Part shown: positions 18,082 to 25,958 of the stretch, one piece after another
Position numbering within the stretch: position 1 is the stretch's first letter
How the letters are laid out: every line of letters starts with the position of its first letter
DNA from: Candidatus Heimdallarchaeum endolithica
Lineage (GTDB): Archaea > Asgardarchaeota > Heimdallarchaeia > Heimdallarchaeales > Heimdallarchaeaceae
NCBI GenBank assembly: GCA_021513715.1
Contig: CP084167.1
Location: forward strand, 1-64,000
Direction: 5' to 3'
DNA length: 64,000 nucleotides
Position numbers and translations under genes: made by a program
The notes under the pieces: model-generated
Database searches by the model: none
Told to the model about the DNA's origin: nothing
Seen by the model: only the letters and a program-made list of their open reading frames with translations

Positions 18082-18720
18082 ATGGAAATTAAACATTATT
18101 TATCAAAAAATTTTACTAATAAAGATTTCCCTAGTGAATACTCTAAATGGTCATTGGATGATAAAATTAAGTTATTTATAGATAGAGTCAAATATTGGCA
18201 GTTAGATATTGCGAATAAAGTAATTAACGGATTTGAAACAACAAAAGGACTAAAATTTACAGGAATACCAGATTCAGGTTTTGCAACATTAAATATCTTA
18301 TTTGTATATTTTGAGACGATTGGAAAATATGGCTATAGACCACTAGGTAAGCCAAAGGAAAAGTTTATCGCAGGTTTTAAAGCAGTACATAACGACTTAA
18401 AGTGGAACTATGCAACTTCTGAAAATGAATTAGTCACAATAGCTAAAAAAGTCTATGAAAAGGTGAGATGTGGTGTTTATCATGTAGGTATGACAGAACA
18501 AGATATTAGTTTGACAAGTGAAACAAAGAACCCCTTCGAAATAATATGGAGTAAGGATAAAATTAAATACATTATAATAAATCCTCATGAATTAGCTAGG
18601 GATTTGTTAAAGCATTGTGATATTTATGAAAAGAGATTAAGAGATTCAAGTGAGGAAAAATTGAGAAAAAACTTCGAGAAAGGTTTTGATCTAGATAATG
18701 AACCTAAGATGGACACATAA
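18082..18720 (+). CDS. Hypothetical soluble protein at the cargo boundary
   Basis: The 212-residue protein has no membrane segment or known catalytic motif. It is mixed alpha/beta with GFATLNILFVYFETIGKYG near residue 68 and RCGVYHVGMTEQD near 135. The latter resembles a histidine-containing patch in bacterial proteins of unknown function. AT-rich sequence (TTAAATAAATAAT) lies directly before the ATG; a ribosome site is not evident. It is separate from the restriction-modification-like pair by 263 bp with its own promoter, so it may be an independent cargo gene. The function is unknown. Confidence 0.5.
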   Translation: MEIKHYLSKNFTNKDFPSEYSKWSLDDKIKLFIDRVKYWQLDIANKVINGFETTKGLKFTGIPDSGFATLNILFVYFETIGKYGYRPLGKPKEKFIAGFKAVHNDLKWNYATSENELVTIAKKVYEKVRCGVYHVGMTEQDISLTSETKNPFEIIWSKDKIKYIIINPHELARDLLKHCDIYEKRLRDSSEEKLRKNFEKGFDLDNEPKMDT

Positions 18721-18934
18721 TAACTGTAATTTTACCCCTCTATTTTACCCTCTATTTATTGTGAAAAAGCATAAAATTACTCTGTCTTGTAGCTTAAAGA
18801 GTTCAATGGAAATAATCATTTTAAAGAGCATATGCCCACGGAAATAAAGAATTTAGTAATGATTATAATTTTTGTCTCGTTTTTTATAACTTTCAGATGA
18901 AAACGAAAATAATATAAAAAATTTATAAAACCAC

Positions 18935-18947
18935 CGAAAGGTTTAAA
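18935..18947 (+). promoter_or_regulatory. Archaeal BRE/TATA promoter for the methyltransferase genes
   Basis: CGAAAGGTTTAAA matches an archaeal purine-rich B-recognition element followed by a TATA box. Transcription would begin about 25 bases downstream, near 18970, just before the AAGGAGC ribosome site and the GTG start at 18984. A second AT-rich TATA-like run lies at about 18911-18930. Confidence 0.5.
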
Positions 18948-18983
18948 GCTCGGCTCATCTAAGTATAACTAAGGAGCTGGAAA

Positions 18984-19961
18984 GTGATTATTTTGGCAAG
19001 TAGTATTGAGAACCAACCGATATCTAAAAAGACAAAAGGGAAAAGAAAATATATTCCAGGATTGGCAGCTTTTAAATTTAAACCTACAGATGATTGGACA
19101 GACTATCAAGCAAAAGAATTATACAAAAAAAAGGAAAGGAAAGGTCTTAATACTATATTTTATGAAGATTGTATTAATGGAATGGAAAAACTACCTGCTG
19201 AATCTGTTGACCTTATAATTGCTGACCCACCTTTTGGAATAGAATTTGATTCTATGGAAGAATTATATAATCGTGATTCAGATTTTGTAATTAACAATTA
19301 TCATGAAGTTGATAAAGAGGAATATGATCTATTTACTGAAAAATGGATTAGTAAGTTACCTAAAATAATGAAAGATACATCTTCCGCTTATATTTTTAGT
19401 GGTTGGAACAATTTAGAATTTGTGCTAGCAGCAGCTAGAAGAGCAGGTCTTACTTTGATAAACCATCTAATTTGGACCTATTCTTTTGGTGTCTTTACTA
19501 TGCGAAAATATGTTTCAAGTCACTATCATATCTTATTTTATGTTAAAGATCCAGATAAATACTATTTTAATAAAATCATACATTACCCATTAGATTCAAT
19601 TGAAATGAAAAGAAATTATAAGAGAGGAAAAAAGAAAAACTCTACAACACTTCCTAAAGAATTGGTAAAAAAACTAATGGATTTTAGTTCACGTCCAGGA
19701 GATATTGTTTTGGATCCTTTCATGGGTAACGGAACAACAGCAGTCGTTGCAAAAGGGAATTATAGACATTATCTAGGCTTTGAAATTAATGAAAGATTAA
19801 AATCTGTTATTAATAAAAACTTGGATGATATGAAAATAGGGGCGCTTTACCAACCATATATTACTCTAAAACCCTCTCTGCAAGAGTTAGCCAAAAAATA
19901 CCCTAAGGCTTATAAAGTTATAAAAGAAGAAGGAAACCCAAAGAAATATTGGGAGATCTAA
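18984..19961 (+). CDS. DNA methyltransferase (N6-adenine or N4-cytosine, beta-type motif order)
   Basis: The 325-residue protein carries the catalytic motif IV DPPF near residue 81 (IIADPPFGIEF). The AdoMet-binding motif follows near residue 248 (DPFMGNGTTAVVAKG), with LGFEIN after it. Catalytic motif before cofactor motif is the order of beta-class amino-methyltransferases of type II systems. It methylates an exocyclic amine of a short DNA target. The start is GTG behind AAGGAGC. The next gene starts three bases after its stop, so the two form a pair; a restriction partner or an orphan methylation role are both possible. Its target site cannot be read from sequence. Confidence 0.85.
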   Translation: MIILASSIENQPISKKTKGKRKYIPGLAAFKFKPTDDWTDYQAKELYKKKERKGLNTIFYEDCINGMEKLPAESVDLIIADPPFGIEFDSMEELYNRDSDFVINNYHEVDKEEYDLFTEKWISKLPKIMKDTSSAYIFSGWNNLEFVLAAARRAGLTLINHLIWTYSFGVFTMRKYVSSHYHILFYVKDPDKYYFNKIIHYPLDSIEMKRNYKRGKKKNSTTLPKELVKKLMDFSSRPGDIVLDPFMGNGTTAVVAKGNYRHYLGFEINERLKSVINKNLDDMKIGALYQPYITLKPSLQELAKKYPKAYKVIKEEGNPKKYWEI

Positions 19962-19964
19962 TGA

Positions 19965-20726
19965 ATGAATCCAAAAGAAGAAGCAAAAAAGATTGTGGAT
20001 TTAATTTTTGAAGAGTTAGGTACTGCAGGTATTACTCGAGGTCCTGTACCCTATGTCGATGGTAGATATGCTATTCAAGAAATGAAAGAAAAAGAATTAC
20101 CATCATGGAAAGAAAATGAATGGCAAGGCTATTATTTGAAACATTTAGTGCGGGAACTTTGTGATGAAAAGTGTCCAGGAATAGAATCCTATACCGAAGG
20201 AAAAAACTACTTGGTAAAAGGAGAATATCTGTGGGATGTTAGAAATAAAACAGCAGATGAAGAAATTCCAACAATACTATTTAGTAATCAAGTAATGAAT
20301 AAACTCTTGGATGAATTTGGAGGAATAGGAGTTATAATTGCTGATTCTGTAGCTTACTCTGATGAAAATGGTGATTTTAGAAGGTGGCACGAGGAATTAA
20401 AAGGAGGAGAATCAGAATACACCAAGAAAAGAAAAGCTGAAGGACGGCCACCAAGAAAAATGAAAACGGCTTTCGTGATAATTAAAGTAGGTGCATATTA
20501 TTTTACTGAAGATGATTTTAAAAAAGGAGTAGCTCAAGGATGGTTAGATCGTAGTTTTCAACGAAATATGCGACAATTTAATGGAAGTTCAAGAGGGGGA
20601 AAATGTGTTGTAGATTTTACTAAAGTACCAAAAAAGAATCTTCTATTTATTCGTAATTTTAACTATGACCGAGATGATTTTGCAGCAATATATGGAAATC
20701 CTGATATCTATGAACCAGAAGAATAA
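19965..20726 (+). CDS. Putative restriction endonuclease partner of the methyltransferase
   Basis: The 253-residue protein directly follows the methyltransferase gene, the usual layout of a type II system. Residues about 40-110 (NEWQGYYLKHLVREL, then GEYLWDVRNK) could hold a nuclease core in which the glutamate, an aspartate and charged residues bind metal. A glycine-rich basic stretch near 200 (NGSSRGGKC) could contact DNA. I cannot assign a PD-(D/E)XK, HNH or GIY-YIG motif with certainty, so the endonuclease call rests mainly on context. Confidence 0.5.
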   Translation: MNPKEEAKKIVDLIFEELGTAGITRGPVPYVDGRYAIQEMKEKELPSWKENEWQGYYLKHLVRELCDEKCPGIESYTEGKNYLVKGEYLWDVRNKTADEEIPTILFSNQVMNKLLDEFGGIGVIIADSVAYSDENGDFRRWHEELKGGESEYTKKRKAEGRPPRKMKTAFVIIKVGAYYFTEDDFKKGVAQGWLDRSFQRNMRQFNGSSRGGKCVVDFTKVPKKNLLFIRNFNYDRDDFAAIYGNPDIYEPEE

Positions 20727-20757
20727 CTACTTTTTAAAAAGCATCTCGTCTTTTTTA

Positions 20758-21747
20758 TTAAAACCACTCTTTTAGTTTTTCTTCAAATTGTTTAGTAAAT
20801 CTTTTTGTTATTTCATCTTTAGTATCAAACGTTTTAAAGACAACATCACTAAAATCGCTAAATAATTCATTCAAGAATAGATGCACATTTTTTCCTGTAA
20901 AGTCTTTATCAATAATTATTAAGCTCCCACTTGTGACTCTTACTGTTTGTTTCATGCGGTCAAATAATAAAGCAGAGATACTGCGTTTTTTTTCATCATG
21001 AGTTCTAATAGGCGTTTTATCAATGATTGTTGGTATAAAATCTGGTCGTAAGTAGGATATATATTGATACATCTGCAAGATCTTTTCACGATTTTTTTGT
21101 ATCCAATCTAATTGTTCAGTTCTTTTTCGTAATCTTGAAACATACAATAGGAATTGCTTGAAAAACTCGTAACGACTACTAAAACGGAAATAGAAAGCTT
21201 TATGGAAAAATTTTACACATTCATGGTCTTGTCCAATAAAAAGATTAAATATTTTAGTTTGATGGGGCTTTAATTGACTATAAAAGTTATCAAGTATTTT
21301 CAACAATCTTAGTTGATCTATGTTTTCTTTGCCTTTAAGATAATCATGTAGATTCTTTCCCATATATGTGAAAGTTTCTAAATAGATATTAGGCATATCA
21401 TTGATAATCTCATCTCCTGAAAACATCAAATATGCTGGAATATCCAAAGAGTTATGTTCTAAATGAACATAACCTGGAACTTCAATTGAATGAACAAAAG
21501 TATTCCAACGCTGATCAATTGTTTCATGATTAAGGATATCACGAACATCAATATCTTCTAAACTAGTTGTTGTTTTAATTATTGTACCAAGCTTAGGTAA
21601 AGGATAACCTCTCCAGACATTAATAGTTCCTTTAAATTTGAAAAAATCATTTTGACTTAATGCTCTATAGAATTGCTTAAAAATGGGCAATCCTTGCCAA
21701 ACACGATTATTCTTACTTTTTTCTTTTATTTCGATATATATGCCCAT
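20758..21747 (-). CDS. Unknown protein, last gene of the minus-strand cargo operon
   Basis: The 329-residue protein is soluble and rich in aromatic and charged residues, with long helices in the middle (about 130-235) and an alternating strand/helix C-terminal part (SGSLIIIDKDFTGKNVHLFLNEL). This last part resembles a Rossmann-like or Toprim-like strand with an acidic end, but no complete motif is present. It begins three bases after its upstream neighbour ends, so the two are co-translated and probably act together. No family is recognised. Its place after a TIR-like gene suggests a role in defence or element maintenance. Confidence 0.5.
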   Translation of the reverse strand: MGIYIEIKEKSKNNRVWQGLPIFKQFYRALSQNDFFKFKGTINVWRGYPLPKLGTIIKTTTSLEDIDVRDILNHETIDQRWNTFVHSIEVPGYVHLEHNSLDIPAYLMFSGDEIINDMPNIYLETFTYMGKNLHDYLKGKENIDQLRLLKILDNFYSQLKPHQTKIFNLFIGQDHECVKFFHKAFYFRFSSRYEFFKQFLLYVSRLRKRTEQLDWIQKNREKILQMYQYISYLRPDFIPTIIDKTPIRTHDEKKRSISALLFDRMKQTVRVTSGSLIIIDKDFTGKNVHLFLNELFSDFSDVVFKTFDTKDEITKRFTKQFEEKLKEWF

Positions 21748-21749
21748 TC

Positions 21750-22241
21750 TTATCTATCCTTCAGATTTTTTTCTACTTGAATAATTTTTCTAGTTAGTGT
21801 TTCTAGTTTATTACCATAATAACCTACAAAAACATAACTATTACTCTTACTACCTATAAGAAAAGGCTTCTTTGTAGGTTTATAGATAAGTATCCAGTTG
21901 TTATCTCTTTGGAAGTTTTTACTTGCTAAACGCTCTACTAAAAGAAAAGCCCGTTTGACAATACTACCTCTAGATTCAATAAGACTAGCCATAGCTTCTA
22001 ATTGTCTGATCCCTTTATCTATTCCTTGAGTAGTCTCTTCGATAATCACCCAAGGACAGCTATTATAATGTGCTCCACCATCAACACAAATATGATTATT
22101 ATTCAAATTAAAAAATTCCCTTAAACGTTTTTCAGAATGGAAAACTTCTGAATGATTAAATTTAATAGATTCATAGCACGTTAATACCGCTCCCACGCCG
22201 CCCTTTCTTAATTTAACAACTTTTTTTCCTTTTTTTCCCAC
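21750..22241 (-). CDS. Unknown protein, possible degenerate nuclease fold
   Basis: The 163-residue product starts at GTG behind GGAGGAGG. A stretch with VDGGAHYNSCPWVIIEETTQ and then GIRQLEAMASLI looks like the acidic strand pair and following helix of PD-(D/E)XK proteins, with the helix carrying QLE, but the usual lysine is replaced (EET). If the fold is right, the protein may bind DNA without cutting it. The N terminus is very basic (GKKGKKVVKLRKGG). This is weak evidence. It is coupled to the following 329-residue gene. Confidence 0.45.
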   Translation of the reverse strand: MGKKGKKVVKLRKGGVGAVLTCYESIKFNHSEVFHSEKRLREFFNLNNNHICVDGGAHYNSCPWVIIEETTQGIDKGIRQLEAMASLIESRGSIVKRAFLLVERLASKNFQRDNNWILIYKPTKKPFLIGSKSNSYVFVGYYGNKLETLTRKIIQVEKNLKDR

Positions 22242-22340
22242 AGCAAGCCTCCTCCATTTATCATTCCTTCCTACTGTTTTTCAAATCCCTCTTCTGTTTG
22301 AATAGAAGGATTTAATTATTCTTTTTTCTTTAATTATCAT

Positions 22341-22352
22341 GGGTGCGCACCC
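22341..22352. promoter_or_regulatory. Perfect 12-bp palindrome between cargo genes
   Basis: GGGTGCGCACCC is perfectly self-complementary and unusually GC-rich for this region. It lies in the 124-bp gap between the TIR-like gene and the next minus-strand gene. It could be an operator, or a stem that ends or processes the mRNA. Copies of an AAGGAAGGAATG motif (minus strand) flank it. Confidence 0.4.
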
Positions 22353-22365
22353 TCATTCCTTCCTG

Positions 22366-23235
22366 TTATTTTTTGACATATTTTAAACTCTCCTCAAAGT
22401 TTTGTATTATGTACTTAATAATTTTCAGCGTATGAGGATAGAAGAACTGTTTGCTTTTTTTCTCAGCAATTCTTGAAAAAACAACATCATTAATTTGTTT
22501 AATCAATCGTGTTGGATTGGTATTTAGATTTGAAATTCCATTGTGTCTTGCAAGTTCAAGAAGGAAAGGTTGTTCCAACTTCCTAAGAACTTTTGAGGGA
22601 TTCTTTTCCCATAGTTCCAAAAATAGTTCGTAATTTTTGTCATTGTTGTCTCCAGGAGTGACTTTTAAGGATACCAAAGCGTTTTCAAGTTGGTTGGTTT
22701 TTGTTTTCTTTAGAGGACTAAAGGCTTTGTTAATAATCTCCTTGATTGCTTTCTGCTTTGAATATTTAGCAAGGTATAAGTCATATTCTTTAACAAGAAA
22801 TTCCCACAAATTTGGCTTAGTATTATATGAGATATAAACAAAATCACCGTAGTCAAAGGGAAGTTTTCTCTTAACTTTACGACTGTTTTTCAAAATAAAG
22901 ATTTTCTTACCAAGAGCGGTCATTAAACCAATTTCAAAAGACACATTCTCGTTTGGCTTAGGAGGTAAAATAATAATGCCAAAATCACATAAAAAAGAAA
23001 AATTCAAGATTTGCTCAAGCCTGGTGTCACCAATACGTTCATCTTTTGGCTCTAACCACGCTATCCTATATTCGTCACAGAAAGATTTGATAGATTGTAA
23101 GGTGTAAGTGTCTTGATCCTCACTCGCATATGAACGGATAATAAAGGCTATATCCCTCTTTCCAGAAGCGTAAATCTTTTTTCTTTTTTCTATTATACTT
23201 GAGTAAGATAAACTATTTAGTTGATACATTACCAT
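22366..23235 (-). CDS. TIR-like or deoxyribosyltransferase-like domain protein, candidate NAD-cleaving defence effector
   Basis: The 289-residue protein has an N-terminal Rossmann-type domain. A strand near residue 30 (DIAFIIRSYA) and an acidic surface loop are followed near residues 85-110 by FGIIILPPKPNENVSFEIGL and MTALGKKIFIL. The glutamate followed by an ALGK helix is typical of TIR-like and nucleoside deoxyribosyltransferase-like domains that bind and may cleave nucleotides or NAD. The C-terminal half (about 160-289) is helical and of unknown family and could be the sensor. It lies in a minus-strand operon started by a ribbon-helix-helix regulator. Tandem AAGGAAGG ribosome sites precede the ATG. 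Confidence 0.6.
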   Translation of the reverse strand: MVMYQLNSLSYSSIIEKRKKIYASGKRDIAFIIRSYASEDQDTYTLQSIKSFCDEYRIAWLEPKDERIGDTRLEQILNFSFLCDFGIIILPPKPNENVSFEIGLMTALGKKIFILKNSRKVKRKLPFDYGDFVYISYNTKPNLWEFLVKEYDLYLAKYSKQKAIKEIINKAFSPLKKTKTNQLENALVSLKVTPGDNNDKNYELFLELWEKNPSKVLRKLEQPFLLELARHNGISNLNTNPTRLIKQINDVVFSRIAEKKSKQFFYPHTLKIIKYIIQNFEESLKYVKK

Positions 23236-23300
23236 TCCTTCCTTTCATTCCTTCCTTAAAGCAAAAAAATAAAATATCTAAACGGTTCTTTGTTTTGTTC

Positions 23301-23867
23301 TTATTCCTCCTCTTCTATTATCTTCTTCAGCCTATCACCTTTAATTAACAATATTCGCTGTTTTTTCTTAAATTTCTTCCCTTCTTTATAGTCATATCTA
23401 CAATTAATAGTTAATTTTATTTCTTTAATCGAGTTGACTTTAGTTTTAGAAACATAAACTATTTTTTGTTCTTTAACTTCATTTGGTGAAAGTGAGAAAT
23501 TTAATGATGATTCATCAGGTTCATATAATACTGCTTTTAACCTTTTCTTTGCATCATTGAATAAATCTAAATAAGGAATAAGTTTTACAGAGTTAGTTTG
23601 TGTTCCCCAATTTTTTATTGCAAAAGAAAACTCAAACATTGATTTTGTTTCATATTTATTCGATTGTTCTTCAATAGTTTCAGGACCAGATAAATTGAAT
23701 ACTGATGGAATGTATTTTCCAATATAGTTCACTTCAATTTCTGATATAATTATTTGACTTCTTTTTTTTGAACGTTTAACCTCAATTATTTTTAATATAA
23801 GCAAAGAAAAAGAAATAAAAAAAGCAAGTATTGTAATGATATCATTTAATATCTCAAAATTAACCAT
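23301..23867 (-). CDS. Single-pass membrane protein with beta-rich cytosolic domain
   Basis: The 188-residue product has one N-terminal helix (IITILAFFISFSLLILKII) followed by a basic stop-transfer stretch (EVKRSKKRSQ), so the body should face the cytoplasm. The body is mostly beta strands, with a lysine-rich end (DYKEGKKFKKKQR). It lies upstream of the TIR-like gene in one transcript. Membrane-anchored partners of TIR-type effectors are known in defence systems, so a shared function is possible. No family is recognised. Confidence 0.5.
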   Translation of the reverse strand: MVNFEILNDIITILAFFISFSLLILKIIEVKRSKKRSQIIISEIEVNYIGKYIPSVFNLSGPETIEEQSNKYETKSMFEFSFAIKNWGTQTNSVKLIPYLDLFNDAKKRLKAVLYEPDESSLNFSLSPNEVKEQKIVYVSKTKVNSIKEIKLTINCRYDYKEGKKFKKKQRILLIKGDRLKKIIEEEE

Positions 23868-23895
23868 TCAATTCACCATCCCGTTTCCTCATCTT

Positions 23896-24072
23896 CTATT
23901 CTCTTCCTTCCTTTTTTGCCATTATTTCCTCATATTTTTCTCTTATCAGTGTTCTAATTACCTCTGAGTTGTTTTCAAGCAAATAGTACTTTTTTACTTC
24001 CAAAAAAAGCTTAGCCAATCTTTTGGATAGTTTTATTCGTAATTCCGTTGGTGTCCCTTCGTTAGATTCCAT
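23896..24072 (-). CDS. Ribbon-helix-helix regulator, leftward operon
   Basis: A 58-residue frame begins at ATG 24072. The order is a strand (TPTELRIKL), a helix (KRLAKLFLEVKKYY), a turn and a second helix (NSEVIRTLIREKYEEI), which is the RHH or CopG/Arc-like fold. Such dimers bind short inverted repeats in operators. It starts 114 bases from a divergent regulator of the same type, across an operator region. It is the first gene of the minus-strand cargo operon, so it probably controls that operon and itself. Confidence 0.6.
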   Translation of the reverse strand: MESNEGTPTELRIKLSKRLAKLFLEVKKYYLLENNSEVIRTLIREKYEEIMAKKEGRE

Positions 24073-24186
24073 GTCTATCCATGTCCATTTCTGTCTTATA
24101 AAATTGTTTAGACAACAGATGGAGCGAATTGGACAAATTGTCGAAAGTTTTTTATAGCCGTTTTGTTAGACAATATACGGATACAA
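24073..24186. promoter_or_regulatory. Divergent operator region with three related inverted repeats
   Basis: The region between two divergent RHH genes has TTGTTTAGACAA (24104-24115), GACAAATTGTC (24132-24142) and TTGTTAGACAA (24163-24173). All fit the pattern TTGT, a 3-4 base centre, ACAA or its mirrored form. A rightward TATA-like TTTTTTATAG lies near 24148, so transcription would start near 24175, just before ATG 24187. A bound repressor at the third site would cover the start. This is the layout of a switch in which two RHH proteins share sites. Confidence 0.6.
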
Positions 24187-24390
24187 ATGTCCTATGAAAT
24201 CCGCACTCGTTTCGAAAATGAATCCGCACGCAGGATGGTTGCGGAAGTCAAATCCTTCTATGGGCTACAAAATGATTCAGAATTAGTTCGCTTTTTGATT
24301 CATAAAGCCTATAGAGAGATAAAAGCGCAGCTCTCTGAAAAATCAGGGAGTCAAGAGAACAAGCAACAGGAGGTAGTTTGTTATGAATAA
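24187..24390 (+). CDS. Ribbon-helix-helix regulator, rightward operon
   Basis: I prefer ATG 24187 over a TTG at 24163 because the TTG lies in an operator repeat. The 67-residue product has a strand (YEIRTRFE), a helix (ARRMVAEVKSFYGL) and a second helix (SELVRFLIHKAYREI), again the RHH plan, followed by a polar tail. It is the first of eleven overlapping genes that end with the integrase. As the counterpart of the leftward RHH protein it may act as the other arm of a bistable switch. Confidence 0.65.
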   Translation: MSYEIRTRFENESARRMVAEVKSFYGLQNDSELVRFLIHKAYREIKAQLSEKSGSQENKQQEVVCYE

Positions 24391-24640
24391 CCAAAAAACC
24401 GCTCCTGAAAAAAAAGTTTCTCCTGCTGATATAAAAGAGCAGCTTCTTCTTAATGATCTTGCAAAAGAAATGAAAAAGTTATCCCTTAAAGGGTTAAGAG
24501 AGCTTATTTCTACTGCACGTGAGTTGAAGAAGTCTAAAGAGGAAGAACTACGTAAGAAGAAAGAATTAGAATTAGAAAAAGCTAAACGTCTTCTCAAAGC
24601 TGCAGGTTATACTGTTGAAAAAAAAGGGAGGAAAAGCTAA
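24383..24640 (+). CDS. Small charged coiled-coil protein
   Basis: The 85-residue product is nearly all helical, with a long run of lysine and glutamate (SKEEELRKKKELELEKAKR) that should form a coiled coil, and a basic end. It overlaps the RHH gene by eight bases and its stop shares a base with the next ATG (TAATG). Such small scaffold proteins are frequent in archaeal mobile elements. The function is unknown. Confidence 0.55.
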   Translation: MNNQKTAPEKKVSPADIKEQLLLNDLAKEMKKLSLKGLRELISTARELKKSKEEELRKKKELELEKAKRLLKAAGYTVEKKGRKS

Positions 24641-24933
24641 TGCATATCTACGCTGGTAACTCTCCTAAAACAATTAAGAAGAAGCTTATTAACGATTTTA
24701 AAGCTGATTTAAGTTGCGATAACAGGGTAACTCCTGAAGAAGCTGAAACCATTATCACTAAATTATCTAACCGCATGAGATTTGATAATTGTCCCTTACA
24801 TAAAAAAGCTGTTTTACCTAGTACTTGCCAATTTTGTAATTTTGGTCACATGTTACATTGTCACCATCCCTATACTTGTAGTGATCCCAAAGCTGGATGT
24901 AGTCATTATTTCCTGGAGGTAGAAGAATCGTGA
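24640..24933 (+). CDS. Small zinc-binding protein with Cys/His clusters
   Basis: In the 97-residue product at least nine cysteines and five histidines fall in the C-terminal half: CPLH near residue 47, CQFCNFGHMLHCHHPYTC near 60-80 and CSHYF near the end. Two or three metal centres are likely. The N terminus is helical and lysine-rich. It overlaps both neighbours by one and four bases. It could bind RNA or DNA, or be a protein-protein adaptor. Confidence 0.6.
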   Translation: MHIYAGNSPKTIKKKLINDFKADLSCDNRVTPEEAETIITKLSNRMRFDNCPLHKKAVLPSTCQFCNFGHMLHCHHPYTCSDPKAGCSHYFLEVEES

Positions 24934-25214
24934 GTGCATCTGTTATTGATAATCGCCAAACAATAAATCGTAAAGAAGCTTTTTGGCTTGGTCACATTTG
25001 TGATGTATGCAAAACTGTTAGAACACTTCAGACCTATTCTAGTAAATATATCTGTTCTCGCTGTCTTTCCCATCTACAAGACAAATATAGAAAATGGAAG
25101 AATGAAGTGTGTCTAAACTGTAAAAGATCTGATTGTTTTCTTTGTGTTATTCCTGAAACTCGTAATATTTCTTTTGCAGAGTGGCTAGATAGTTATTTAG
25201 AACTGGAGCGATGA
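24930..25214 (+). CDS. Small zinc-ribbon protein
   Basis: The 94-residue product carries CDVC near residue 24 and CSRC near 43, which form one zinc ribbon, and CLNC and CFLC near 65 and 74, which can form another. The start is a GTG that overlaps the previous stop. Between the pairs are basic residues. It belongs to a run of zinc proteins in one operon, probably DNA- or RNA-binding. Confidence 0.6.
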   Translation: MSASVIDNRQTINRKEAFWLGHICDVCKTVRTLQTYSSKYICSRCLSHLQDKYRKWKNEVCLNCKRSDCFLCVIPETRNISFAEWLDSYLELER

Positions 25215-25453
25215 AAATGGAAGGTAAAGTTAAACTTAGTATTAACATCAGTTTTGAAGATGATGAAGTCGATTCTCTTAAGCGTAGTTATTCCAAATCA
25301 AGGGAATTTCATTATCAAGAAGATTTGTTCACAGAAATTCAGGAATTATATACAATTTTGAAAAAAAGGATTGAATCTGATCTTCCTGAAATAAAAAACA
25401 GACAGTCTAGTCTAGATCAGCATTTTTTAGTGGAAGGTGAAAAAATTGAGTAG
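25211..25453 (+). CDS. Small acidic protein, unknown
   Basis: The 80-residue product has a beta-like N terminus (KVKLSINISFEDDE), a basic linker with YSKS, and a helical acidic second half (LFTEIQELYTILKKRIE). It overlaps the previous gene by four bases and the next coiled-coil gene by eight. No motif is seen. It may pair with the adjacent coiled-coil protein. Confidence 0.5.
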   Translation: MKMEGKVKLSINISFEDDEVDSLKRSYSKSREFHYQEDLFTEIQELYTILKKRIESDLPEIKNRQSSLDQHFLVEGEKIE

Positions 25454-25958
25454 TTCGAAAATAGATAAATTTAGATCTGAAAGAGATTTTTTGAAAAAAG
25501 AGCTTTACGCTCTCAAGAAGGAAAATAGCTTATTGAAACAAGCTCTTGTACGTGATGATAAAAAGCGTCAGCGTAATAGGAGAGCTGAAGAGATCGAAAA
25601 ACAGCTTAAGAAAGCTGAGGTTAACGTTATTAGCATTGATAAACTAAAAGCACAATTTTACAGAAATCGTACTCTTGAAGATACTCTTGCTTTTCAAAAA
25701 AAACAAGTTCAGGAAGCTTATGACATATACACTCGTTTAGTTTCTAAAATGCAGAGGACAGAAAAAGAGCTCCAAGAAGCCGAACAACTTTGTCTGGAGC
25801 TTCTTTCTCTATATAAACAACGAAAGTTGCCTAAAAAACTTTTTCACGTTAAACAAGAAGATGCTGTTCGTTATGTTTATACTGAGTTTCAATGCTTAGA
25901 ACGAATAGCCAAAACAGCTTGGATAAAGTTTCTTAAACGAATAGGGAGGGGGAAATAA
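25446..25958 (+). CDS. Basic coiled-coil protein
   Basis: I take TTG 25446 as start, because GGAAGGTGA lies about seven bases upstream, and GTG 25437 lies inside that site. The 170-residue product is mostly coiled coil (DFLKKELYALKKENSLLK; RAEEIEKQLKKAEV), with a basic end (KRIGRGK). The next gene starts at the base after its stop. Position before the ParB-like gene suggests a partner in DNA binding or segregation, but this is inference. Confidence 0.5.
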   Translation: MSSSKIDKFRSERDFLKKELYALKKENSLLKQALVRDDKKRQRNRRAEEIEKQLKKAEVNVISIDKLKAQFYRNRTLEDTLAFQKKQVQEAYDIYTRLVSKMQRTEKELQEAEQLCLELLSLYKQRKLPKKLFHVKQEDAVRYVYTEFQCLERIAKTAWIKFLKRIGRGK

